A DNA stretch of 64,000 nucleotides. Source: Caryophanales bacterium (GTDB taxonomy: Bacteria > Bacillota > Bacilli > Exiguobacteriales > Exiguobacteriaceae). Every line of letters begins with the position of its first letter. Positions within the stretch are counted from its first letter, which is position 1. The stretch is from contig CABJAC010000001.1 of NCBI GenBank assembly GCA_902363455.1, forward strand, positions 1 through 64,000. The letters run 5' to 3'. Below are positions 7,818 to 17,049 of the stretch, in pieces. The notes beneath the pieces were generated by a model. The model worked only from the letters and a program-made list of their open reading frames with translations, was not told the origin of the DNA and searched no databases. The position numbers were made by a program, and so were the translations under genes.

Positions 7818-9718
7818 CAGTGGAACGACTCCCACTGTTCCATCAGGTCAAGCAGGTCAATATCAATCTGATCGCGTTCGGCTGAGAGGGCGGTTGCTTT
7901 CGGGATATCATTAAAGACTTCCGGTTCACACAACAACTGTTCGATTTCGACCGACCGGTTCTCTAACCGTTCAATCTCTTGTTCGAGTTGCTCGAGCTGT
8001 TGTTTCTTTTTGCGTGCTTCTTTTTGTGCTTCTTTATCAATCGTCTTCGTCGAAGCGACTTTGATCGCTTTGGCTTCTTCCGCTTCAAGTCGGGCAATTT
8101 CTTCTTTTTCGGCTTTTTTCTCCATGTAGTAGGAGTAGTCACCGAGATAATCGGTTACGCCATCGCCACTCATCTCAATAACACGGGTCGCGACACGGTC
8201 GATGAAGTACCGGTCGTGGGAGACGAAGAGCAACGTTCCTTCGTAGTCGACGAGGGCGTTTTCGAGGACCATCTTCGAATCGAGATCCAAGTGGTTCGTC
8301 GGCTCATCCAGCACAAGCAGATTCGTTTTACGTAACTTCAGCTTTGCGAGTGCCAGTCGTCCACGTTCACCGCCGGATAATTCATGAACGAGCTTGAAGA
8401 CATCATCTCCGCTGAAGAGGAACTGTCCAAGCACGGACCGGACTTCCTGCTCGCGCATCAACGGCCATTCGTTCCAAATCTCGTCGATGACTCGGTTGCG
8501 GTCGTTCAGTTCCGCCTGCTCCTGATCGTAGTAGCCGATCGAGACACCTGTGCCGAAACGATAGTCACCGAACAACGGTTTCAGACGGCCGACGAGGACT
8601 TTCAGCAACGTCGACTTGCCAATCCCGTTTGGTCCGACAAGCGCGAGCGACTCGGCACGTTGCAGCCTAAACGTGATATTTTTTGAGACGGCTGCTTCAT
8701 AGCCGACCGCAAGTTGATTGACCTGTAACACGTCATTGCCGCTTTGTTTTTCAATCGGGAACGACAGGACAGTACTGCGTTCGTCGCCGTCCGGTCGATC
8801 AATCCGGTCGACTTTCTCAAGGCGTTTGCGAACACTTTGCGCTCGTTTCGTCGTCGTCGCGCGGGCGATGTTACGCTGGATGAAATCCTGCATCTTCGCG
8901 ATGTCTTCCTGCTGTTGTTCGAACTGTTTCATTTCCTGTTCGTACAGCGCCGCTTTTTGTTCGAGATACTTCGTATAATTACCGGTAAACTTCCGGGAGA
9001 CGTTGCGGGACAATTCATAAACGATGTTGACGACTTGATCGAGGAAATACCGGTCATGGGAAACGATCAAGACGGCGCCGCGGTAACCGGATAAGTAACT
9101 TTCAAGCCAAGACAGTGTATCGATGTCCAGGTGGTTCGTCGGCTCATCGAGAATCAACAGTTCCGGTGCCTGCAGCAACATCTTCGCCAAAGCGAGCCGG
9201 GTCCGCTGTCCACCGGAAAGCGTCTGAATCCGGCGGGAATAATCGTCCGGATAAAAGCGCATCCCGTGTAAGACGGAGCGGATGTTGGCTTCGAACTGAT
9301 ACCCGCCGGCTTCCGAGAAGTCGTGTTGCGCTTGATCGTATGTTTTCAAGAGACGGTCGTAGGCAGTCGGATCGTTTAATATGTGTTCCATGCCCATCTC
9401 GATTTCCATCCGGCGTAACGCCCGTTCTTGATCCTGCAGGTGTTCGAAGACGGTCAGCATCTCGTTCCAGATCGATTCGTTGGACTCAAGTCCGCTGTCC
9501 TGAGCGAGGTAACCGATCCGGACTTCCTTGCTCTTCATGATTTCCCCGGAGTCATGCGACAGCTCGCCGGCGATGATTTTTAAAAGTGTCGATTTTCCGG
9601 CACCATTTCGTCCGACGAGGGCAATCCGGTCCCGTTCCTGTACTTCGAGTTTAATATTTTCTAAAATCGGCTCAACGCCGAATGATTTTGAGAGTTGGTT
9701 TACTTGTAAGAGAATCAT
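7817..9718 (-). CDS. ABC-F family ATPase (YdiF-like)
   Basis: A 633-residue protein with two ABC domains and no membrane segment. The first has Walker A GRNGAGKST (residues 36-44), signature LSGGQRTRLALAK and Walker B LLILDEPTNHLD. The second has GPNGIGKST, LSGGERGRLALAK and LLVLDEPTNHLD. The linker, rich in Q, K and R (KRAQSVRKRLEKVDRID), and a C-terminal coiled coil complete the ABC-F layout. Members act on the ribosome as translation factors or antibiotic-protection proteins. Gene order next to rex matches ydiF of B. subtilis. The ATG at 9718 fits the ribosome site GGAAGGA best; two ATGs just upstream are too close. Confidence 0.93.
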   Translation of the reverse strand: MILLQVNQLSKSFGVEPILENIKLEVQERDRIALVGRNGAGKSTLLKIIAGELSHDSGEIMKSKEVRIGYLAQDSGLESNESIWNEMLTVFEHLQDQERALRRMEIEMGMEHILNDPTAYDRLLKTYDQAQHDFSEAGGYQFEANIRSVLHGMRFYPDDYSRRIQTLSGGQRTRLALAKMLLQAPELLILDEPTNHLDIDTLSWLESYLSGYRGAVLIVSHDRYFLDQVVNIVYELSRNVSRKFTGNYTKYLEQKAALYEQEMKQFEQQQEDIAKMQDFIQRNIARATTTKRAQSVRKRLEKVDRIDRPDGDERSTVLSFPIEKQSGNDVLQVNQLAVGYEAAVSKNITFRLQRAESLALVGPNGIGKSTLLKVLVGRLKPLFGDYRFGTGVSIGYYDQEQAELNDRNRVIDEIWNEWPLMREQEVRSVLGQFLFSGDDVFKLVHELSGGERGRLALAKLKLRKTNLLVLDEPTNHLDLDSKMVLENALVDYEGTLLFVSHDRYFIDRVATRVIEMSGDGVTDYLGDYSYYMEKKAEKEEIARLEAEEAKAIKVASTKTIDKEAQKEARKKKQQLEQLEQEIERLENRSVEIEQLLCEPEVFNDIPKATALSAERDQIDIDLLDLMEQWESFH

Positions 9719-9785
9719 ATCCATCCATCCTTCCACCCCTTAGTCTATCACGAAAAATCCTGCCGAATATAATATTTGTTACTCT

Positions 9786-9803
9786 ATGTGAAGTGGTTTA
9801 CAA
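9786..9803. promoter_or_regulatory. Rex operator in the rex promoter region
   Basis: ATGTGAA-GTGG-TTTACAA matches the Rex consensus TTGTGAA-N4-TTCACAA at 12 of 14 positions. It sits 12 bases downstream of a TATAAT -10 (9768-9773) and upstream of the rex start, a position suited to autorepression when NADH is high. Confidence 0.65.
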
Positions 9804-9874
9804 TCAAGGAGAGTAGAATTCTTTGCAATGATTTGGGTGCCACGTCAGAACGTGGACGAAGGGGGAACTGCAGT

Positions 9875-10534
9875 ATGAATGGGCCAGACACAAAAATACC
9901 ACAAGCAACGGCGAAACGACTGCCGTTATATTATCGTTTCATCCAGAGTCTTTACAATTCCGGCAAGCTGCGCGTCTCGTCAGCCGAGCTCAGCGAAGCG
10001 GTCAAAGTCGACTCGGCGACAATCCGTCGTGACTTTTCCTACTTTGGGGCGTTAGGGAAAAAAGGGTACGGTTACAATGTTCAACATTTGTTAACATTTT
10101 TCCGAAAGACACTCAACCAAGACGAGGTCACGAATGTCGCCTTAATCGGGGTTGGACACCTCGGAACAGCGTTTGCAAATTATAACTTTTTAAAGAATAA
10201 TAGTACTCGTATCGTCATCGCGTTTGACGCGGATGAGGACAAGGTCGGAACGACGACACAAGACGTTCCGATTTACCACGTGTCAGATATGAAAGAACAA
10301 ATCAAAGCGAACCATGTCGATGTCGCCATCTTGACGGTACCGTCCCAGTTCGCCCAGTCAGTAGCGGACGAGTTAGTTGAGTATGGTGTGACCGGCATTC
10401 TGAACTTTACACCGGCACGATTAAACGTACCGGCCCATGTTCGGGTCCATCACATCGATCTGTCGATTGAGTTGCAGTCGCTTGTTTATTTCATGAAGCA
10501 TTATTCGCAATCAGCTGAAGGAGTGAAATCATAA
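9875..10534 (+). CDS. rex: Redox-sensing transcriptional repressor Rex
   Basis: Rex senses the NADH/NAD+ ratio and represses fermentation and respiration genes. The 219-residue protein has the N-terminal winged helix ([31 protein letters not shown] in order, then [22 protein letters not shown]). A Rossmann NAD-binding motif follows ([14 protein letters not shown]), then the C-terminal swapped helix ([10 protein letters not shown]). The start at 9875 follows GGGGGA; in-frame codons upstream lack a ribosome site. The hairpin CCACGT-CAGA-ACGTGG lies just before the ribosome site. Its stop shares one base with the tatA start. Confidence 0.96.
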   Translation: MNGPDTKIPQATAKRLPLYYRFIQSLYNSGKLRVSSAELSEAVKVDSATIRRDFSYFGALGKKGYGYNVQHLLTFFRKTLNQDEVTNVALIGVGHLGTAFANYNFLKNNSTRIVIAFDADEDKVGTTTQDVPIYHVSDMKEQIKANHVDVAILTVPSQFAQSVADELVEYGVTGILNFTPARLNVPAHVRVHHIDLSIELQSLVYFMKHYSQSAEGVKS

Positions 10535-10737
10535 TGGAAAACTTAATCCCGTTAACACTTGGTATCGGCCCGGGAAGCATCGCCTTGATCGGCGTCGTCG
10601 CTTTAATCATCTTCGGACCAAAAAAATTACCGGAACTCGGCCGCGCTGCCGGTCAGACGTTAAAAGAATTCAAGAGCGCGACAAACGGCATCATGGAAGA
10701 TGATAAAGACAAAAAGGACGAAACGAAAGAGAAGTGA
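10534..10737 (+). CDS. tatA: Sec-independent protein translocase TatA
   Basis: A 67-residue protein with an N-terminal membrane segment and the signature [26 protein letters not shown], in which [10 protein letters not shown] forms the hinge to an amphipathic helix, plus a charged tail. TatA oligomers form the pore for folded proteins with twin-arginine signals. It is one base coupled to rex and seven bases from tatC, the same arrangement as rex-tatAy-tatCy in B. subtilis. Confidence 0.94.
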   Translation: MENLIPLTLGIGPGSIALIGVVALIIFGPKKLPELGRAAGQTLKEFKSATNGIMEDDKDKKDETKEK

Positions 10738-10744
10738 GTGAATC

Positions 10745-11524
10745 ATGGCGATCGATCAAGAGCAGAGTATGACGACGCACTTAGATGAACTCCGGAAACG
10801 GATCATCTGGTCGCTCATCATCGTGGTGGTCATGTTCGCTGCAGCTTTTCCGCTTGTCCGTCCGCTTGTGCGTTTTCTGCAGGCTGACTTAAAGGAGCTC
10901 GGAATTGGTCTGAACGCTTTTAACGTGGCCGATCCACTGATGTTATATCTGAATCTTGCGTTCATCATCGCAATCGTCTTGGCGTCACCGTTTTGGATGT
11001 ACCAGCTTTGGGCGTTCATCCGTCCCGGTCTGCATGACCAAGAACAAAAAGCGACGTTGACGTATATTCCAGTAACGTTCTTCTTATTTTTAGCTGGTAT
11101 TTCATTTTCTTACTTTTGGTTGTTACCGTTTTTACTCGAAGTATCGACGGAGCTCGGACAAGAGCTCGGCATCGAACAAGTCATCGGCGTCGAGAACTAT
11201 TTCAGCTTTTTGATCCGGTTGACGATCCCGTTTGGAATACTGTTCCAACTGCCGGTCGTGACGATGTTTTTGACACGGCTTGGACTCGTGACGCCGTTCT
11301 TCATGCGGAAGAATCGGAAGTATGCCTACTTTGCGTTATTCGTCGTCGCGGCGTTGATCTCACCGCCGGACGTCACTTCGCATTTAATGATCTCTGTTCC
11401 GCTGTTCGTCTTATATGAAATCAGCATCATGATTTCAGCACGGACATATAAAAAAGTACTGATCTTGGAGCAACAAGCAGAACTGGAACGGCAGGCGGAT
11501 TTGATGCGTGAGTTGAACGATTAA
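10745..11524 (+). CDS. tatC: Sec-independent protein translocase TatC
   Basis: The 259-residue protein begins with the conserved THLDELRKRI region and has six hydrophobic segments with conserved FIRPGL and SYFWLLPFLL stretches between them. TatC recognises the twin-arginine signal peptide and works with the adjacent TatA. The ATG lies behind AGTGAGTGAATC, close to the tatA stop. Together with TatA this makes a minimal two-component Tat system of the Firmicute type. Confidence 0.95.
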   Translation: MAIDQEQSMTTHLDELRKRIIWSLIIVVVMFAAAFPLVRPLVRFLQADLKELGIGLNAFNVADPLMLYLNLAFIIAIVLASPFWMYQLWAFIRPGLHDQEQKATLTYIPVTFFLFLAGISFSYFWLLPFLLEVSTELGQELGIEQVIGVENYFSFLIRLTIPFGILFQLPVVTMFLTRLGLVTPFFMRKNRKYAYFALFVVAALISPPDVTSHLMISVPLFVLYEISIMISARTYKKVLILEQQAELERQADLMRELND

Positions 11525-11530
11525 TAAGAG

Positions 11531-11567
11531 ATTCTCTCGTGCCATCGCGGCAGGGAGAATTTTTTTG
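11531..11567 (+). terminator. Terminator after tatC
   Basis: ATTCTCTC and GGGAGAAT flank an inner TGCC/GGCA stem, followed by a run of seven T. Confidence 0.8.
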
Positions 11568-11586
11568 TAAGCGGTCTAATTTTATA

Positions 11587-11615
11587 TTGAAAAAATGAAC
11601 AGCAATAGGTATACT
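11587..11615 (+). promoter_or_regulatory. Promoter of tRNA-Ala
   Basis: TTGAAA, 17 bases, TATACT, with the tRNA starting 17 bases after the -10. This is a good match to a housekeeping (SigA) promoter. Confidence 0.7.
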
Positions 11616-11631
11616 CATAATAGAAACACAC

Positions 11632-11704
11632 GGGGGCTTAGCTCAGCTGGGAGAGCGTTTGGCTGGCAGCCAAAAGGTCGTCGGTTCGAGCCCGATAGTC
11701 TCCA
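11632..11704 (+). tRNA. tRNA-Ala (GGC)
   Basis: A 73-base cloverleaf without an encoded CCA end. The anticodon loop CTGGCAG gives anticodon GGC, which reads GCC. The G3-T70 wobble pair in the acceptor stem (GGGGGCT/AGTCTCC) is the alanine identity element. It stands alone between tatC and the protease gene, with its own promoter and terminator. Confidence 0.93.
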
Positions 11705-11717
11705 TATCGTTTTACCT

Positions 11718-11750
11718 GAAAACTCTTGGGCAACCAAGAGTTTTTTTTGT
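11718..11750 (+). terminator. Terminator after tRNA-Ala
   Basis: AAAACTCTTGG and CCAAGAGTTTT pair perfectly around a GCAA loop, followed by a T run. The remaining A/T-rich gap up to the protease gene shows nothing else recognisable. Confidence 0.9.
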
Positions 11751-11936
11751 TGACCGGATAACAGATGGGGAATTTAGGATAATGGTTATAACGATGGCGT
11801 AAAACGGTAAAAAAACAAAAAAGGATTGAAATTGAATTGTATAAGATAAGAAAGTTAACTAAACTAAAAATACAGAATTTTCGTTTAATATTCTTTTTTT
11901 TGTCAAACACTACATTTTTAGAAAAGAGGAAATCGA

Positions 11937-14900
11937 ATGAAGAAAAAGAAGATTGCTCTGATGGCAGCTGCCCTCATGACATCTTCCAGCCTGGTTCATG
12001 CCGAGGGACTTACGTCATCACAAAAAGTGAATGTCCAAAAGCCGCAAGCACTCTCAGTGAAAAAAACAGGGCAGGAAAAAACATACAGTCCAAATGAAAA
12101 AGTCCGGATTGTCGTCGAACTCGATCAAAAAGCGGCGATTGAACACGCACAAGCTCAAAATAAACGGTATAGCACATTAAGCAATACCGAAAAAGTCATA
12201 CTCAAGAATCAAATCGTCAATAAGCAGAAGGAAGTCAAAGCAACGATTGCCCAAAAAGACATTGCGGTTTCTTATAAAGAAAGTTTTACGACCGTTTTGA
12301 ACGGTTTCAGCGGAGAAGTCAAATACGGTGAAATCAAAGAATTGGAAAAATTAAGCGGAGTCAAAAGTGTACATATCGCCCATGAGTATGCGCGTCCTGA
12401 AGTCGAAAAAGGCGCCAAACCGAACATGGTACATAGTAAAGACATGATCAATGCAAAGCAAACATGGCAGGATTACGGTTATCAAGGGGAAGGAACGATT
12501 GTTGCCGTCATCGACACAGGGATTGATCCGACGCACAAGGACATGGTACTCAGTCCGGAGACGAAAGTCGATTTGACTTCGTCAAAAGTCGAGAGCTTTA
12601 AATCTTCAAAAGGCTTAAAAGGAAACTACTTTACAGAAAAAGTACCGTACGGATACAACTATGCGGATCATGACAGTGAAATCCGTGATCTCGGTCCTGG
12701 GGCTTCCATGCACGGGATGCACGTTGCCGGTACAGTCGGTGCCAACGGCGATGAGGCGAGCGGCGGTATTAAAGGAGTCGCACCGGAAACACAGCTTCTG
12801 GCAATGAAAGTATTCGGAAATGATCCAGGCATGCCGTCGACGTTCAGTGATATCTACATTAAAGCGATTGATGACGCGATTGCTCTCGGTGCAGATGTCA
12901 TCAACATGAGCCTCGGTTCGACGGCATCATTCGTTCAAAAAGACGATCCGGAACAAAAGGCGATCGTCAATGCGATGAACAACGGAATTCTTTGTGCGAT
13001 CTCTGCTGGTAACTCTGGTTATGCAGGAAACGGCGCCGGAAACCCATACGCGTCGAATCCGGATATCGGTGTCGTCGGTTCACCCGGACTGATCAGTGAG
13101 GCGCTGCAGGTCGCTTCCGTCGAGAACACACAGTTGACGCTTGAAGGGATGGCACTGACAGTTGATGGAGAAGACGACGGTTATCTCGCTTACCAAAAAC
13201 AAGATTCACCGAATCCGATTCCGGTGTTCGACAAAGCAGCAAAAGACGTGATCTATGTCGGTGACGGAAGTGAAACGAACTACACGGGGAAAGACGTGAA
13301 GAATAAAGTAGTATTCGTCGTCCGTGACGGCAGCTTTAATTACGGGATGATTCAGGCGGAAGCTGAAAAGCAAGGTGCAGCCGGTGTCATCGTCCGCGGT
13401 CGTGTTGATCACGGGGATTATGTCAGCATGTCGCTGAATAAACCGACGATTCCGCTCGTCTCGTTAAGTATCGCGGACGGGAACGAACTGGAAGCGAAAG
13501 CAAAAGCCGGTAAAGCGTTGACGGTGACGTTTGACGGAAAAGCAGTCTCGGCACCGAATCCGGTTGCCGGCGAGATGTCTGATTTCACATCGTGGGGTGT
13601 GACACCAAATCTTGACTTTAAGCCGGAAATCACGGCTCCAGGCGGAAAAATCTACTCGACGCTCAACGACAACGAGTATGGTGTCATGAGCGGAACATCG
13701 ATGGCAGCGCCACATGTTGCCGGAGGAACGGCACTCGTCATGCAACGCGTCGATAAGGATTTTAAAGTCAGTGGTGCAACGCGGGTCAAACTGGCGAAAA
13801 ACATCCTGATGAATACATCCCGTCCGCAACTGGACTCAGGATCATATAATCAGGAAGCGAAAACAGGCAACTATTATTCGCCACGCCGTGAAGGTGCCGG
13901 ATTGATGGATTTGCGTGCAGCGATGAAGACACCGGTCGTCGTCACCGAGACGAAGTCGGGTGAAGGGAAAGCTGCCTTGAAACAAGTCGGTGACAAATTC
14001 AGCTTTACGCTCGACTTGAAGAACTACAGCAATGAAAAATTAACGTACAAGTTGGCCGGAACGGTCCAATCCGACCTTGTCGTCAAAGGGAAGAACTTAC
14101 TGGAGACAGACGGAATCTTTAAGAAGGGAACAGTCGGGGCTGTTGACGCCAACAAAGGCACATTCCCGATTTCCTTTACAGTCGGCTCGAAAAAAGCAAG
14201 CTCGGTCGCGATTGATGCGAAGAGTACGAAGCAAGTCAATGTAACGGTTGATTTAAAAGATACGATCGACGGGGCAAACGGTGTACCGCTTGAGACACTC
14301 TTCGAGAACGGCTACTTCGTTGAAGGTTTTGTTCGTCTGATGGATACGAAAAGTAAAAACCCGGAATTGACGGTTCCATACGTTGGTTTTAAAGGGTCGT
14401 GGGATAAAGCACCGATCATTGATGCGCCGAGTTATGATGATCAAACATTTTACGGGGCGACCGGTCTCGCGACAGAAATAAACGAGGACTATACGTTGCT
14501 TGGACTTAATACAGCAGGAGATGTCCTCAAAGAAAAAGTATCGTTTTCACCAAATGGAGATGGAAGCACGGATGAAGCGTTCCCGGTCCTGTCGTTCCTG
14601 CGGAATGCGAAAAAAGTGGAATATGCCATTCTCGACCGGAATCAAGCGGTGCTTCGCAAATTAGAGACACAAGAAGATGTCACCAAAAATTATTATGATC
14701 GTGCAAAAGAGCCGGGTTATACATCGGTGACAAATGCTGCGTGGGATGGAACCGTCAACGGCTCGAAGGTGAAGGACGGTCTGTACTACTATCAAGTGAA
14801 ATCAATCGTCGATTATCCGAATGCAAAATGGCAGAATGCATTGTTCCCGGTATATGTGGATACACAAGCACCTGCTACCACAACGAATTGGAATGCGGAT

Positions 14901-15680
14901 AAAAAAATGGTTTCATGGACAGCCGGGGACTTAGGAACAGGTATCGCTTCATTTGATATTCTGGTCGATGGAAAAAGTGTCTTAAAAGAACCACTGGCTC
15001 CGTCGGTGAAGAGCTATACACTGACAGATCTCCCGAGCCGTGCGAAAGTGACACTGGTCGTATCGGATTATGCCGGAAACCGCATTAAGAAAAACGTCAA
15101 CACGTCAGGTGTCGACAAGGCAGTTCCAAGCGTACAAATTGATACACCGGAAGCACTCGGGTTAGCGACATCACAACAAGTGACGGTTTCAGGAAACGTC
15201 GCGGATGAGTCGGATGTGAAGTCGTTTAAGATCAATGGAAAATCGGTTAAATTACGTTGGGATGCGGCGAAGCAGCATTACACATTCAACCATGGCATCA
15301 CGTATACGACGGACGGTGTAAAATCGTTTAAAGTCGAAGCCTATGATAAAAAAGGGAACCGTGTTGCGTTCAGCCGACAAGTCATTATCGATTCGGAACG
15401 TCCGACGATTCAAGTGACGGCTCCAAAAACAGTCTCAAGTAAAACAAAAACAGCGAAGATGACCATTGTCATCCGTGACAACTACGATGAGTTACGGTTT
15501 GATCTGAACGGCAATTCTGAATACCGACACGCTTTTAAAGAACCGTATCAGATGCGCGCATTCAAGAAAACCATCAATAAGACCGTTACCTTGAAAAAAG
15601 GTCAAAACGTCTACAATTTGAAACTAAAAGACTTGGGCGGCCATGTCGTCGAGAAGAAAGTCGTCATCACGAAGAAATAA
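11937..15680 (+). CDS. Secreted cell-envelope serine protease (S8 subtilase, lactocepin/Vpr-like)
   Basis: A 1,247-residue secreted protease. A signal peptide ends near HAEG (residue 22), and a prodomain follows to about residue 150. The catalytic triad is D193 (VIDTGID), H259 (MHGMHVAG) and S588 (GTSMAAPHVAG), with N359 (SAGNSG) in the oxyanion hole. A protease-associated (PA) insert (VFVVRDGSFNYG, QGAAGVIV) sits between N359 and S588. HGMHVAG rather than HGTHVAG is typical of lactocepin-type proteases. The C-terminal 550 residues look like stacked beta-sandwich domains, including a FlgD-like unit (AAWDGTVNGSKVKDGLYYYQV). There is no LPXTG anchor, so release or non-covalent wall binding is likely. 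It is the longest gene of the window. Confidence 0.92.
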   Translation: MKKKKIALMAAALMTSSSLVHAEGLTSSQKVNVQKPQALSVKKTGQEKTYSPNEKVRIVVELDQKAAIEHAQAQNKRYSTLSNTEKVILKNQIVNKQKEVKATIAQKDIAVSYKESFTTVLNGFSGEVKYGEIKELEKLSGVKSVHIAHEYARPEVEKGAKPNMVHSKDMINAKQTWQDYGYQGEGTIVAVIDTGIDPTHKDMVLSPETKVDLTSSKVESFKSSKGLKGNYFTEKVPYGYNYADHDSEIRDLGPGASMHGMHVAGTVGANGDEASGGIKGVAPETQLLAMKVFGNDPGMPSTFSDIYIKAIDDAIALGADVINMSLGSTASFVQKDDPEQKAIVNAMNNGILCAISAGNSGYAGNGAGNPYASNPDIGVVGSPGLISEALQVASVENTQLTLEGMALTVDGEDDGYLAYQKQDSPNPIPVFDKAAKDVIYVGDGSETNYTGKDVKNKVVFVVRDGSFNYGMIQAEAEKQGAAGVIVRGRVDHGDYVSMSLNKPTIPLVSLSIADGNELEAKAKAGKALTVTFDGKAVSAPNPVAGEMSDFTSWGVTPNLDFKPEITAPGGKIYSTLNDNEYGVMSGTSMAAPHVAGGTALVMQRVDKDFKVSGATRVKLAKNILMNTSRPQLDSGSYNQEAKTGNYYSPRREGAGLMDLRAAMKTPVVVTETKSGEGKAALKQVGDKFSFTLDLKNYSNEKLTYKLAGTVQSDLVVKGKNLLETDGIFKKGTVGAVDANKGTFPISFTVGSKKASSVAIDAKSTKQVNVTVDLKDTIDGANGVPLETLFENGYFVEGFVRLMDTKSKNPELTVPYVGFKGSWDKAPIIDAPSYDDQTFYGATGLATEINEDYTLLGLNTAGDVLKEKVSFSPNGDGSTDEAFPVLSFLRNAKKVEYAILDRNQAVLRKLETQEDVTKNYYDRAKEPGYTSVTNAAWDGTVNGSKVKDGLYYYQVKSIVDYPNAKWQNALFPVYVDTQAPATTTNWNADKKMVSWTAGDLGTGIASFDILVDGKSVLKEPLAPSVKSYTLTDLPSRAKVTLVVSDYAGNRIKKNVNTSGVDKAVPSVQIDTPEALGLATSQQVTVSGNVADESDVKSFKINGKSVKLRWDAAKQHYTFNHGITYTTDGVKSFKVEAYDKKGNRVAFSRQVIIDSERPTIQVTAPKTVSSKTKTAKMTIVIRDNYDELRFDLNGNSEYRHAFKEPYQMRAFKKTINKTVTLKKGQNVYNLKLKDLGGHVVEKKVVITKK

Positions 15681-15690
15681 GCTTTGCAGG

Positions 15691-15737
15691 CAGTGCTGGT
15701 CCCGGTGGTATTTCCCCGGAGCCAGCACTATTTTTTT
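15691..15737 (+). terminator. Terminator after the protease gene
   Basis: AGTGCTGG and CCAGCACT form the base of a hairpin with an inner CCCGG/CCGG part, followed by seven T. Confidence 0.85.
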
Positions 15738-15831
15738 CGACACGCAGTGTGTTGCAGACATGCTTTTGGTGTTTATCAAGTTCCGGGAAGGGGAAATTTC
15801 TTTACAGGTTACTTTTGAGGGGGAAATTCGT

Positions 15832-15990
15832 ATGAATCCATTTACTACACTCATTGCCTTCATCGTCGGCTGTCTTGTTCTTTATCTCGGAATTCGTGAT
15901 AAAAACGGTTGGCTGATTGGTGTCGCCATGATTCCGCTTGCCATTGTCGCGTACAGCGTGATCTATTTAATCATCCAAGTCTCGGCCTAG
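15832..15990 (+). CDS. Small membrane protein (52 residues)
   Basis: I do not recognise the family. The product is almost wholly hydrophobic, with two helices (TTLIAFIVGCLVLYLGI and LIGVAMIPLAIVAYSVIYL) joined by a short charged turn RDKNG. The ATG at 15832 has a clear ribosome site (GAGGGGGAAA), which favours it over a longer reading through the protease terminator. It stands alone between two terminators. Confidence 0.7.
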   Translation: MNPFTTLIAFIVGCLVLYLGIRDKNGWLIGVAMIPLAIVAYSVIYLIIQVSA

Positions 15991-16023
15991 AAACTTCTTT
16001 TTTTCAGAAGTTTCTTTTTTTTT
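15990..16023 (+). terminator. Terminator after the small membrane protein
   Basis: GAAACTTCT and AGAAGTTTC pair perfectly around a T-rich loop, followed by at least nine T. The stem starts at the last base of the stop codon. Confidence 0.9.
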
Positions 16024-16086
16024 GAAACATAACTGGTAAAATGTAAGTATATGACAGTAAAGAACGACAGAAAGGAACGTGTTTCA

Positions 16087-16536
16087 ATGAATACTGTGAC
16101 AGTTCAACAGACGGAACTGCAGGAACTTTATCAACACATGCATCAACGAACAAGTGCTAAAGTATGGGGCATTTTAGCACTCTTCTTATTCGTCAGTAAT
16201 TTTCTAGAGCAACCGCTGTTCGCCTTGATCATTCCGACTCTTTATTTCGCGTATGATATGGTGATGCAACACCGCCGTTTTCAAATCGTCGCCCGTCACA
16301 CGTCTAAAGAATCAGCAGACCGGTTATTCCGTCTTCATGTCGGAGTCGGGCTGTTTCAATACGGAGCGCTGGCTGCTTTGATTGTGCTCACAGCCGATCG
16401 TTCAGCTACAGCCTTTTTACTTGGACTGTGTCTCGGAGTCATCCCGTTTTACTGGCTTTGTCGACGCATTTTGACCTACCGTTCAAAACAGATTGATCCG
16501 AGCTATATCAGTGAAACAGAAATCCAACAGGGATGA
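16087..16536 (+). CDS. Array membrane protein 1 of 5 (unknown family)
   Basis: A 149-residue protein with two hydrophobic pairs (WGILALFLFVSNFLEQPLFALIIPTLYFAY split over residues 26-55, and a second pair near 85-120) and the C-terminal pattern DPSYISETEI shared with its neighbours. The ATG at 16087 has AAAGGAACG upstream. It is the first gene of a row of five related genes, 14-26 bases apart. The function is unknown; the layout suggests two transmembrane hairpins with both ends in the cytoplasm. Confidence 0.75.
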   Translation: MNTVTVQQTELQELYQHMHQRTSAKVWGILALFLFVSNFLEQPLFALIIPTLYFAYDMVMQHRRFQIVARHTSKESADRLFRLHVGVGLFQYGALAALIVLTADRSATAFLLGLCLGVIPFYWLCRRILTYRSKQIDPSYISETEIQQG

Positions 16537-16550
16537 AGGAGGAAAGCAAG

Positions 16551-17027
16551 ATGCAAACGGCACGAGACGAACGACTGCATGCGTTGACGCTTGCTTACAT
16601 CGACAAAAGTCAATTGCAAAAAAACGGCTGGCTGATGGCGGCATTGGCTGCGACGCTCGGAATCTTTTCGGAAACGATGGATTCGTCACTTTACTTCGGT
16701 CTGTTGCCGCTTGTATATCTTGCGTTTGATTTCCCGTTCCAGTGGGAAAAACGCAAAATTTTGGAACGGTATCTTTCAAAAGATCAGGTGACGACACAAT
16801 GGATGTTGTGGCTCGGAATTCAGCTTGTGTTATATGCATCGCTGTTCTTTGTAGTGTTTGAGACAAACAATCTCGGTTGGTGGAAGATGACCTTTTGGAT
16901 GGTCCTGATTCTGGTTCCGGTCTATTTTGCGACCGACTGGTTGTTTAAGACGATGGTGCGGTCAGGCGATCCCGACTTCGTTAGTGATCAGGAAGTGCAT
17001 AAGCACGTGAAGTATCTAGAGGAATGA
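16551..17027 (+). CDS. Array membrane protein 2 of 5 (unknown family)
   Basis: A 158-residue protein sharing with array member 3 the N-terminal motif RDERLH-LTLAY and the C-terminal motif DP(D/N)FVSD-EV-K. It has four hydrophobic segments, with the basic stretch EKRKILERYLSKDQV between the second and third. The ATG at 16551 follows AAGGAGGAAAGCAAG; an upstream ATG lies before this ribosome site and is rejected. The function is unknown. Confidence 0.75.
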   Translation: MQTARDERLHALTLAYIDKSQLQKNGWLMAALAATLGIFSETMDSSLYFGLLPLVYLAFDFPFQWEKRKILERYLSKDQVTTQWMLWLGIQLVLYASLFFVVFETNNLGWWKMTFWMVLILVPVYFATDWLFKTMVRSGDPDFVSDQEVHKHVKYLEE

Positions 17028-17049
17028 CGAGGGAAAAGGAGCGTACATC

